IMG/VR virus record: IMGVR_UViG_3300036791_000400
Coordinates: 1-64,000 of that record
DNA length: 64,000 nt
Source: a virus
Strand: one strand, 5' to 3'
Part shown: positions 1-6,195 of the stretch, one piece after another
Numbering within the stretch: position 1 is the first letter of the stretch
Layout: each line of letters starts with the position of its first letter
Notes under the pieces: model-generated
Told to the model about the DNA's origin: nothing
The model's database searches: none
The model's input: only the letters and a program-made list of their open reading frames with translations
Translations under genes and position numbers: made by a program

Positions 1-93
1 TATCTGCGATCCTGCGCAGCCAACATTCTCACGTTCGGCCCGGTGGAATACTATTTCATTTGCCCACCTAAAAACGCTACGTTGCCTGAATAG
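1..93 (+). CDS. 3' end of an unidentified upstream gene
   Basis: Frame 1 is open from the first base to a TAG at 91-93 and encodes the last 30 residues of a protein ending in ATLPE. It lies 11 bases upstream of the next ATG on the same strand, so it is probably the preceding gene of the same operon. The fragment is too short to identify; its position before a tailspike-like gene suggests a structural or accessory phage gene, which is inference only. Confidence 0.5.
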   Translation, partial: YLRSCAANILTFGPVEYYFICPPKNATLPE

Positions 94-104
94 GGGGACT
101 CGCC

Positions 105-1172
105 ATGGTGGAGTTCGTTGCGAACGTTAACATCCAGGGCGAAGTGGAAAACGGGGACTACGTGCTCACGTTGACCCAGATTTCGAACGGGGGGACACCC
201 CCCGTTGACCCCCCGGAAACCCTGCCTCCCGAGGACAACTGGGTACAACCACCCCCGCCACCGCCTCCGACGGTGCAACCAGGGAGTAGCGGTCGGGTAC
301 TCAGGGCCAAGGACTTCGGCGGGATCGCCAAGGCGATGGACGCCGCCAACGACGGTGACACGATTACTGTGGCCGCTAACGCGGCACGGGAAGCGTTCAC
401 TATCACCAAGATCGTAGCGGTGCGTGCCGACAACGTGGTCTGGGACTTCAACGGCGTGCCGTCCGGCCAGCTGGCCGGCGGCGGCAAGGCGGCGATCGTG
501 CCGGCATCGGCCGCGTGCATCATCTCGGGCTTCGAGATATCCGGCTGTGGCCTGGACGCGCCGGACGGTGAGCTGACGGCGGCGCTGCGCAACGAGAGCG
601 CCGGCTGGTGCACCGTCGAGAACTGCCATTTTCATCACAACCAGAACGGCATCGCCTCGGGCTACTACAACGCGGTCATGGAGGTGAGGAACACCAAGCT
701 GATCGGCAACGGGCTGAACTCTCCTGGGCACGGCGGGCGCGGCAACACGCATAATCTGTATGTCAATCAGATCAACGAACTGACCCTGATCGATGTGGAA
801 AGCACCGGACCCATAGATGGTCATGCCCTTAAATTTCGCGGCTATCGCCTGATCATTGACGGTGGTTTCTATGAGAGTACCGTAGGTCGAAGTCTGGATA
901 TGCCCAATGGTGGTAAGTTCACCATTAAGAATGCTACTTTGAACAAGCCGTCCGATGCCTCCAACGGCACCATGCTTGGTTATATGTCCGAGTACCGCGA
1001 CAGCGGTGAAAGCAACGAGAATACCTTGGAGAGCTGCGTCATCAACGCCAACCGCCAGGGTTCCAACGAGATACACACCATGGGTGGAGTGATCACCTTC
1101 GCACCGGACAACACCTGGTCGGGCAGGCTCACCGTGACAGGGTCGGGCACGGTGGCGGGCCTGCCCGCGTGA
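105..1172 (+). CDS. tailspike-like right-handed beta-helix protein
   Basis: 355 residues. The N-terminal 45 residues look like a short attachment region. A proline-rich linker follows (about residues 32-57, with a run of Pro at 49-55), then a repetitive region of short beta-strands with N, G and C turns typical of pectate-lyase-like parallel beta-helices (about 65-350). Such proteins bind or depolymerise surface polysaccharide in phage tailspikes and cell-surface enzymes. No catalytic site is assigned. ATG at 105 follows a GGGGGAC purine tract. Its TGA overlaps the GTG of the next gene by 4 bases, so the two are probably co-translated. It is separated from the main fibre cluster by the terminase genes, so a non-virion role is possible. 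Confidence 0.6.
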   Translation: MVEFVANVNIQGEVENGDYVLTLTQISNGGTPPVDPPETLPPEDNWVQPPPPPPPTVQPGSSGRVLRAKDFGGIAKAMDAANDGDTITVAANAAREAFTITKIVAVRADNVVWDFNGVPSGQLAGGGKAAIVPASAACIISGFEISGCGLDAPDGELTAALRNESAGWCTVENCHFHHNQNGIASGYYNAVMEVRNTKLIGNGLNSPGHGGRGNTHNLYVNQINELTLIDVESTGPIDGHALKFRGYRLIIDGGFYESTVGRSLDMPNGGKFTIKNATLNKPSDASNGTMLGYMSEYRDSGESNENTLESCVINANRQGSNEIHTMGGVITFAPDNTWSGRLTVTGSGTVAGLPA

Positions 1173-1348
1173 CCACTTACTCACCCGCCGAGACCGCGCT
1201 GATCATCACGCTGCGGCGTCAGGTCGCCGACCTGGAGCGTCAGGTCGATGAATTGCGCGCAGCGGTTGCAGCCTTGCTGGCTCCGGATCACCCGGAACAG
1301 GTGCTCGTTGCGGACCCGTTGTGGCAAGTATCTGATATCACCCACTGA
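1169..1348 (+). CDS. small coiled-coil protein of unknown function
   Basis: 59 residues starting at a GTG that overlaps the TGA of the spike-like gene (GTGA). Residues 10-42 are a heptad-rich stretch of alternating Leu/Val with Arg, Glu, Asp and Gln, beginning LIITLRRQVADLERQV, strongly suggesting a coiled coil. There is no membrane segment or signal peptide. Tight coupling to the preceding gene suggests a trimerisation or assembly partner of the spike, but this is inference. The reading frame closes at TGA 1346-1348, and the next coding start is nearly 100 bases away. Confidence 0.55.
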   Translation: MTTYSPAETALIITLRRQVADLERQVDELRAAVAALLAPDHPEQVLVADPLWQVSDITH

Positions 1349-1403
1349 AATTTATTTTGCGTTGTCGGGAAACTTTACAGACGTAGCCGGAACAACCTTC
1401 TAG

Positions 1404-1436
1404 CCTTGCACGGTTACCCATTTTTCCCCTGCAAGG
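1404..1436 (+). promoter_or_regulatory. inverted repeat overlapping the RBS of the first PEP-CTERM gene
   Basis: CCTTGCA (1404-1410) and TGCAAGG (1430-1436) are perfect inverted repeats with a 19-base loop. The downstream arm overlaps the Shine-Dalgarno AAGGA (1433-1437), which lies 8 bases before the ATG at 1446. In RNA the stem would hide the ribosome site, suggesting translational control of the PEP-CTERM cassette. A T-run (TTTTT) lies in the loop. Structure is seen in sequence; function is inferred. Confidence 0.4.
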
Positions 1437-1445
1437 AACCCACTC

Positions 1446-2117
1446 ATGAAAACCCTTCTTCTCGCCAGCACAGTGATCGCTGTCGCTGGGCTCGCGTCGG
1501 CCGGCAGGGCCGACGCAACAATAATCGCGGCGTTTTCCCAGAACGGCGTCGCTGATACGGTCAGCGCGACCGAGAGCGGCACCACGGCCACCACCATCTC
1601 GGTGGTCAACGGTTCGGCCGATGTATCGGCGCTGCTCGGCAACCCGGCGGTGCCGAATGCCGTGTTCAATCTCAACGCCGGCTCGATCGACAGCGCCCAG
1701 CTCGTGGCGGGTCTCGTGGTGCAGCACTACGCTGGCTCGTTCAGCATTTGCAGCAACGCCGGCTGCGTCGGTGCGGGCAACGTGAACTACCTGTCCGGCA
1801 GCTTCAGCGACGCCGCTGTGGGCACCAACGGCGGACCCGGGCTCGACGTGAACGTGAATAATCCTCCGGACACGCTGAGCCTGACCTCCGACGTGATCGC
1901 GGCGAACCTGCTGGCCGCGCCCAACGACCTCCAGCTGACCTTCTCGGGCCTCGCCACCCCGCCCGGTATCCACATCGACGGCACCACCATCGCGGCGTTC
2001 ACCGCCGGGTTCTCGGGCACGGTGAGTTCCAGTGCGGCGGTACCTGAGCCTGCCAGCCTCGGTCTGCTCGGGCTCGGCCTGCTGGGGCTTGGCCTGGTAC
2101 GGAGGCGCCGGGCGTGA
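1446..2117 (+). CDS. secreted PEP-CTERM sorting-signal protein 1
   Basis: 223 residues. An N-terminal Sec signal peptide (MKTLLLAST followed by a hydrophobic stretch, probable cleavage near AGRADA, about residue 24) is followed by a Ser/Thr/Gly/Asn-rich beta-type body with one close Cys pair (SICSNAGC). The extreme C-terminus is a textbook PEP-CTERM tripartite signal: VPEPAS at residues 199-204, a Leu/Gly transmembrane helix, then RRRRA. In bacteria this signal is cut and anchored by exosortase (EpsH/XrtA family) for surface or extracellular-matrix delivery. No exosortase is seen in the window, so host exosortase would be needed. The gene overlaps the next one by 4 bases. It is very unusual cargo between phage genes; acquisition from a host is likely but not proven. 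Confidence 0.85.
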   Translation: MKTLLLASTVIAVAGLASAGRADATIIAAFSQNGVADTVSATESGTTATTISVVNGSADVSALLGNPAVPNAVFNLNAGSIDSAQLVAGLVVQHYAGSFSICSNAGCVGAGNVNYLSGSFSDAAVGTNGGPGLDVNVNNPPDTLSLTSDVIAANLLAAPNDLQLTFSGLATPPGIHIDGTTIAAFTAGFSGTVSSSAAVPEPASLGLLGLGLLGLGLVRRRRA

Positions 2118-2971
2118 AGAAGCTCCTGCTCGCGGGGGTTATGGGAGTGGCGACGTTCGCCGCCCCCGAGATCATGCCCGCCATGGCCGGCACCGTCATC
2201 GGCTCACAATGCGGTGGTGCCGCCGACTGCACCTATGACCCGGTCAACGACATCACCTACTTCGACCCGGCCGTGCTGCACGTCACAGCCACGGGTGCCA
2301 CCGGTCAGGGTCCGGTGCTGCTCAACAACAACACCACGTTCTCGATCCAGGACGTGTCGGGTCAGAACGTCGACCAGCCGCTGACGGTGTATATCGGCAC
2401 CCTGGTGGGTCAGCCGGCGCCGACCATCACCTCAGCCAGCTACACCAACCCGGCCGATGTCACCCAGGCGATCCTGGGGTCCATCACGCAACCGTCGCCG
2501 ATCAACGGGGTCAATCTTCCGGCCACGATCACGGTGGGCAACGGTGCCGGTCAGGACATCTACAGCCTGCTCGGCTGCATGGGGTGTGACGCCAGCCTGA
2601 ACCTGACCAACCTCCAGGCGGGTGAGGCAGCGGACGGCCACGCCGGGGTGACCCAGCTGAAGGTCTACGGGTTCCAGATACCGCAGGACATGGTAGGCGG
2701 TGACGAGATCAACGTCGTCGGTTCGTTCGCCGACGGCTCGATCGTGTTCCCGTTCGGCGAGGCGGTGGACCCGAAGAACCCGAACAAGGTCACCATCTTC
2801 GACACCAGCTGGACCAACACCGGCTTCGTGGACTGTGCGGGGCCGCCGTGCACGATGAACCCACCCCCGCCACCCCCGCCGCCGCCACCCCCAGTGCCGG
2901 AGCCGGGGTCCCTAGCGCTCCTGGGAGCCGGTCTGGGCTTCCTGGGGTTCCTGAGGCTGCGGCGGCGCTAA
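2114..2971 (+). CDS. secreted PEP-CTERM sorting-signal protein 2
   Basis: 285 residues, GTG start overlapping the preceding TGA (GTGA). A signal peptide (MKKLLLAGVMGVATFAAP, probable cleavage near AMAG at about 26) leads a beta-rich body with several Cys pairs (CGGAADC, CMGC, DCAGPPC). A run of about eleven prolines is followed by the PEP-CTERM signal VPEPGS at 261-266, a hydrophobic Leu/Gly/Phe helix and a terminal RLRRR. The body differs from protein 1, so this is not a simple duplication. Translational coupling implies fixed stoichiometry and a joint surface role after host exosortase processing. A strong hairpin terminator follows, so the pair forms its own cassette. Confidence 0.85.
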   Translation: MKKLLLAGVMGVATFAAPEIMPAMAGTVIGSQCGGAADCTYDPVNDITYFDPAVLHVTATGATGQGPVLLNNNTTFSIQDVSGQNVDQPLTVYIGTLVGQPAPTITSASYTNPADVTQAILGSITQPSPINGVNLPATITVGNGAGQDIYSLLGCMGCDASLNLTNLQAGEAADGHAGVTQLKVYGFQIPQDMVGGDEINVVGSFADGSIVFPFGEAVDPKNPNKVTIFDTSWTNTGFVDCAGPPCTMNPPPPPPPPPPPVPEPGSLALLGAGLGFLGFLRLRRR

Positions 2972-3024
2972 GACCGCTGTAGCGCCTTCCTGGGCCGATT
3001 GAGAGGCCGGTCTGGGAGACGAGG

Positions 3025-3056
3025 CAGGGCGCCAGTGCCAGACTGGCGCCCTGTTT
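3025..3056 (+). terminator. hairpin terminator after the PEP-CTERM pair
   Basis: Perfect 12-base stem CAGGGCGCCAGT (3025-3036) / ACTGGCGCCCTG (3042-3053) with a 5-base loop, followed by TTTCACT. The stem is strong and the T-tract short. It ends the PEP-CTERM cassette 54 bases after its stop codon. Confidence 0.75.
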
Positions 3057-3067
3057 CACTCACACTA

Positions 3068-3134
3068 CCTCGCGCCTGACGACGCTCGACCAACTACGGT
3101 AGTAAGTCTGGCGACCGCCGCAGGCGGCGCCGAA
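3068..3134. promoter_or_regulatory. composite element: GC hairpin, palindromic operator, GC hairpin
   Basis: Order: a CTCGCGCCTGACGACGCTCGAC segment in two parts (CTCGCGCCTGA then CGACGCTCGAC, 3068 on); the operator core ACTACGGTAGT (3093-3103); and a hairpin CCGCC-GCA-GGCGG within CCGCCGCAGGCGGCGCCGAA (3115-3134). It sits between a terminator and the RBS of the gene at 3155. The same 20-base hairpin block with an operator occurs at 58178-58216 in the opposite orientation, also directly before a gene, and a covarying version occurs at 58651-58711. It is interpreted as a repeated leader cassette that binds a regulator. Confidence 0.6.
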
Positions 3135-3154
3135 GGGTGAGAGGTGAGGAACCC

Positions 3155-3478
3155 ATGTCCGAGAACGTCTCAAAACTGGTCCCGCGTATCCCCCGGGTGA
3201 CCCAGGCCCAGCTCGACGCGGCGGGCGCCAACACGATCGCCGAGCTGGCGCTGCACCGCGCGCTCTACCAGGTCGAGGGCGGGCACCAGTCCGAGTTCAG
3301 GTCCATCGACCGGTTCCCGGTGCTCGTCGTGGCGTGGAACCGCTGCACCGAGATCGAGCGCGCCCGGTTCGTCAGGCTGCTGGGTGACACGATCGAGGAA
3401 TATCTGATCGAACGTAGCGAACAGGCCCGGCGCATCGCCAAGGGCGTCAGCGTCCGGCGTACCCGGCCCACGTGCTAG
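3155..3478 (+). CDS. hypothetical protein
   Basis: 107 residues from the ATG at 3155, chosen because a GAGGTGAGGAA purine tract (3141-3151) stands just upstream; an in-frame GTG at 3137 is less well placed. The protein is soluble, with an N-terminal Lys/Pro/Arg-rich segment, a helical centre (ELALHRALYQVEGG) and a basic C-terminus ending RRTRPTC. No family is recognised. It is the first gene after the composite operator/hairpin element, so it is likely under control of that site, and it overlaps the following small gene by 7 bases. Confidence 0.6.
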   Translation: MSENVSKLVPRIPRVTQAQLDAAGANTIAELALHRALYQVEGGHQSEFRSIDRFPVLVVAWNRCTEIERARFVRLLGDTIEEYLIERSEQARRIAKGVSVRRTRPTC

Positions 3479-3669
3479 ACTGGCTGTTCAGCTGGCAGCA
3501 CCGGCTCCGGCGCAGGATCGACCTGGATATCCTGTGGCCGGAGTGCAAAGCCAACGCCCCGGATATCACGCTCGCCAAGGTGGCGTTCGCCATGCACGCG
3601 TTTCATGACCGGGCGTGGCTGGTGCTCGGCGAGGATGAGATCAGGCGCCAGATCGACGAGCTTAAATGA
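3472..3669 (+). CDS. small hypothetical protein
   Basis: 65 residues, GTG start inside the end of the preceding gene. The N-terminus is aromatic and basic (MLDWLFSWQHRLRRR) and could be amphipathic; the rest is helical with acidic residues near the end (GEDEIRRQIDELK). Its TGA overlaps the ATG of the next gene. The family is unknown. Together with its neighbours it forms a three-gene operon of small proteins that runs into the convergent terminase gene. Confidence 0.5.
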   Translation: MLDWLFSWQHRLRRRIDLDILWPECKANAPDITLAKVAFAMHAFHDRAWLVLGEDEIRRQIDELK

Positions 3670-3761
3670 GCACGTTCTGGTTCTGGGCCGGCCTCGCCGC
3701 CATGCTGTGGATCGTCAGCGCGATCGTACTGATCGTGCTGGTCCTGAAATCAGATAGCTAG
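3666..3761 (+). CDS. 31-residue single-span membrane protein
   Basis: The ATG at 3666 overlaps the preceding TGA (ATGA). The product starts MSTFWFWAGLAAML and continues as one hydrophobic span of Ile, Val and Leu, ending LKSDS, so a lone transmembrane helix with a short polar tail. It is the last rightward gene before the convergent terminase operon. Tiny membrane proteins of this sort can be holin-like or host-membrane modifiers, but length alone does not support a specific function. Confidence 0.45.
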   Translation: MSTFWFWAGLAAMLWIVSAIVLIVLVLKSDS

Positions 3762-3769
3762 GACCCATA

Positions 3770-3833
3770 CTGCCTCGCGCCTGTCGGCGCTCGATCCTTT
3801 GATGGGTTCGAGCCGCGTGATGCGGCGAGGTAG
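3770..3833. terminator. long imperfect inverted repeat between convergent genes
   Basis: CTGCCTCGC (3770-3778) pairs with GCGAGGTAG (3825-3833) with one G-T pair, and an inner pairing GGCGCTCGA / TCGAGCC closes a loop around TCCTTTGATGGG. It sits exactly between the end of the rightward small-gene operon (3761) and the end of the leftward terminase gene (3835), the position expected for a bidirectional terminator. The arms resemble hairpins found beside operators elsewhere in this genome: TCGAGCCGCG, then C or T, then GATGCGGCGAGG recurs near 58650. Confidence 0.55.
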
Positions 3834-3834
3834 T

Positions 3835-5235
3835 TTAAGTCCAGGCGGCGCTCGTGAATTTCTTCACCACGGGCTTGGGCCGCATGCGGGCCAGCACCCG
3901 TGAGGTCACGTCAGCGTTCACCGCCAGCGCCATATACTGCCCCGCGTCGGCCACGTCCGACCAGGGGTGTAATTTCTCGGGCTTATCCTCCAGCTGGCCG
4001 TCGCGCTTCTTGCGGTAGCGGTACTGGCTCGCCAACGCTCGCACCAAAGTAGGACATCCTTGTCGCGAGATTTGGATGGCGGGTTCGCCGCCCGGAAACG
4101 CTGACAGCAGCTTCTCGAACGCGAGCAGCCTGGGCGGGATATCGTTGGTCACCGCCGGGTACGCGGCGAACCCGGCACTCTTGAGTACGTCGAACGCGTT
4201 CTCCTCGGCGAGCTGGGATTTATAGGCGCCCGCCGGGTCGCCGACCACGAACGAGCGCTTGCCCAGATAGGGCTCGACGAACAGCCGGGGCTTGAGCTGC
4301 TCGTTCACGAACTGACGCAAACCCATGTCCTCGGAAGTGACCTCCTCGAACACCAGCAGGCGCCCCAGGAAGTCCACCTGACCGATGAGCGCGCAGGGCG
4401 TGCGGCCGAAATCCATGCCGATCATGACTGGTCTATGCGGGTTGATCACCGTGACCATGTCGCGCACATGCACATCAGGGCGGAACGAAGACCTGAATAC
4501 CGCCTGGCCCGCGTTCGAGGTTCCCCACTCAGACCTGATCTGGGTGGCGATCCGGTCCTCGGACGCGCCCGACATCGCGTTTTCGTAGTAGTTCGCGGGC
4601 AGGTTTTCCAGGTTTTCGGCGTAGGGTGAGAGCCCGCTGGGTTGCTGGAAGATTTCCCAGCCGGGCACCGGGTTCAGTATAAAATGCTCGTAGTAGGGGC
4701 TGTCCGTGGTGCCCGGGTTGCTGTCCGCGATCAGCCCGTGCCAGGTGGGTCCGCCGTTGATCTTGGATGGGTACCGCCCGATGCGCTCCATCAGGCCGGA
4801 GACCACCTCGTATTCGATCTCGCGCAGCTCGTTTAACCAAGCTCCCGTCAACTGCATAGACAGCAATCTTCGTATGTCTTCTCTGGTCTCTAAGGGTATC
4901 ATGATCCAGTCCGAGTTAATTGTAGTATTATCCTCCAGGGGCGCCCTGACCTGGATCGTGGCATCGGTCACGAAATAGCGCACCATGGGATTGAGGTACT
5001 GCTGCACGTCCGGCAATACCGTGGTGCGCAGCTGTGCCAGCGTGTTGCGTACCAGAGCAAACCGGGTATTACGCACACCATTGCTGTCAGGACGCTGCTG
5101 GCGGGCGCGGCGCAGGAGTTCCATGATCATGCCCATGGACTTGCCCGAGCCCACCGGACCGGTAATAAACCTGAACCGCGCGTCCGAGAGCATGAAGCGT
5201 TCCACCGTGGGCGGTGGCTGATAAATCAAGCTCAT
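3835..5235 (-). CDS. terL: large terminase subunit (DNA packaging ATPase/nuclease)
   Basis: 466 residues. It drives genome packaging at the portal: an N-terminal ATPase pumps DNA and a C-terminal RNase H-fold nuclease cuts it. Walker A is GPVGSGKS at 26-33. The Walker B/acidic region fits GAWLNELREI at 131-140, a form common in phage terminases. The nuclease domain shows candidate metal ligands in MIGMDFG (Asp 275) and VVGDPAGAY (Asp 333). Length is normal for the family. The ATG overlaps the stop of the upstream small gene by 4 bases. The gene runs opposite to portal and capsid, so packaging genes are divergent from the head operon. Confidence 0.92.
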   Translation of the reverse strand: MSLIYQPPPTVERFMLSDARFRFITGPVGSGKSMGMIMELLRRARQQRPDSNGVRNTRFALVRNTLAQLRTTVLPDVQQYLNPMVRYFVTDATIQVRAPLEDNTTINSDWIMIPLETREDIRRLLSMQLTGAWLNELREIEYEVVSGLMERIGRYPSKINGGPTWHGLIADSNPGTTDSPYYEHFILNPVPGWEIFQQPSGLSPYAENLENLPANYYENAMSGASEDRIATQIRSEWGTSNAGQAVFRSSFRPDVHVRDMVTVINPHRPVMIGMDFGRTPCALIGQVDFLGRLLVFEEVTSEDMGLRQFVNEQLKPRLFVEPYLGKRSFVVGDPAGAYKSQLAEENAFDVLKSAGFAAYPAVTNDIPPRLLAFEKLLSAFPGGEPAIQISRQGCPTLVRALASQYRYRKKRDGQLEDKPEKLHPWSDVADAGQYMALAVNADVTSRVLARMRPKPVVKKFTSAAWT

Positions 5236-5540
5236 CAGGCGCGGTCGTTCGGTGGATCAAAGATCGCACCGCCGGGTGCCTGATCCCAGCTGGCGAACAC
5301 CTTGTAGCTGAGCAAACCCACCGCAGCACATAACTTGGCCGCCTCCGAGGTGCCAATCTCCCAGCCGGTGTTGGTGAACCCGCCACCGTCCACGTAGGCA
5401 TAGGCGAAGCCCACGACTTCGCCGCGTTCTGCACGCCCCAGTAACACCCGCAGTTCGGTTACCACGTTCTCGATGGGTGCGCCGTTGAGATCAGCCACGC
5501 GACCTAACGCATATACATTATTTTCCCGTTCCTCCTTCAT
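5235..5540 (-). CDS. hypothetical protein between terminase subunits
   Basis: 101 residues with no membrane segment. A central pattern (VVGFAYAYVDGGGFTNTGWEIG) alternates hydrophobic and glycine residues and suggests a small beta-sheet fold; residues 1-40 are helical and charged. It is coupled by 4-base overlaps to the small-terminase-like gene upstream and the large terminase downstream. That position suggests a packaging-associated role, but no family is recognised. Confidence 0.55.
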   Translation of the reverse strand: MKEERENNVYALGRVADLNGAPIENVVTELRVLLGRAERGEVVGFAYAYVDGGGFTNTGWEIGTSEAAKLCAAVGLLSYKVFASWDQAPGGAIFDPPNDRA

Positions 5541-6121
5541 TGCTCCTCCCCTTCAATGGTTGGCACGGTGGAGAAGTTCTCCACTGTGCCGGTGGATGCA
5601 AAAACGATCTGGACTGAGAACTTGTTGGCGGCTCCACCCATGGGTACACCATCGCGACCTACCGCTGGCAAGCCGTCCACGCCCGCGATGCGCGCATGGT
5701 GCTTGAGCGCTTCCAGTTGCTGCGGTTTGGCGCCCTCGTCCAGCATGATACGCGCGGTGACCGGGATCGCGTTCTCCAGCGCGTGCCCCGCCAGTGTACG
5801 CAACCGCACCTGGAGGTTCTCGTTGGACTGAAAATTCGCCCGGAGTTCTTTGATCCGCCGGCGTATCTCCGGATGGGTCTTGAGGAAGTCCGTCATTACC
5901 CAGCCGTTCTCGAACCCGTAGCGGGTCGCGATGGTTTCATAGTCGTGTATGTTCTGTGCCACGTCGACCATGAAGTTCCACAGTGCCAGCGAGGTAAGCT
6001 CGGGCACCTGTGCGAACACGGGTGTGGCGTCTACCAGGGCGTTGATCACTTCCTCAGTCTCGGGCTCTTCGAAGCCCTCGTCACTCGTGGTGAGATCGCT
6101 CTGGGCCATGGTATGCGCCAT
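5537..6121 (-). CDS. probable small terminase subunit
   Basis: 194 residues. Small terminase subunits recognise the packaging site and regulate the large subunit. Support is positional (same leftward operon, just before terL) plus a central helical region (about 60-100, YETIATRYGFENGWVMTDFLKTH in two parts) compatible with a helix-turn-helix, followed by a long helical segment. The N-terminus is acidic. Two in-frame ATGs exist (6121 and 6109), and neither has a strong RBS. The start lies 36 bases from a 19-base palindromic operator shared with the divergent portal gene. Confidence 0.5.
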   Translation of the reverse strand: MAHTMAQSDLTTSDEGFEEPETEEVINALVDATPVFAQVPELTSLALWNFMVDVAQNIHDYETIATRYGFENGWVMTDFLKTHPEIRRRIKELRANFQSNENLQVRLRTLAGHALENAIPVTARIMLDEGAKPQQLEALKHHARIAGVDGLPAVGRDGVPMGGAANKFSVQIVFASTGTVENFSTVPTIEGEEQ

Positions 6122-6156
6122 AAGGTTGCGTGTTCAGGGGGTTATACGCTAGATGT

Positions 6157-6175
6157 GTTCCCTACGGTAGTGAAC
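6157..6175. promoter_or_regulatory. 19-base palindromic operator in the terminase/portal divergent region
   Basis: GTTCCCTACGGTAGTGAAC is symmetric except at one pair and the central base. It is the reverse complement, with 18 of 19 bases matching, of the site at 8635-8653. It lies between the leftward small terminase start (6121) and the likely portal start. It is among the best-preserved copies of the dispersed motif. Confidence 0.7.
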
Positions 6176-6195
6176 CACAGGGGGGCAACCGGCCG

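Noticed and set aside
51-1184. 377-residue leftward open frame opposite the tailspike gene
   Set aside because: It is a GC-rich antisense shadow with no RBS and no family features; the plus-strand protein is clearly patterned.
3761-3840. tRNA-like segment containing GGTTCGAGCC
   Set aside because: The T-arm-like sequence is part of a terminator-like inverted repeat; no acceptor stem, D-arm or anticodon arm can be built around it.
6130-6195. N-terminal extension of the portal gene from GTG 6130
   Set aside because: It would run through the 19-base operator and leave 8 bases between divergent starts; the added residues look random.
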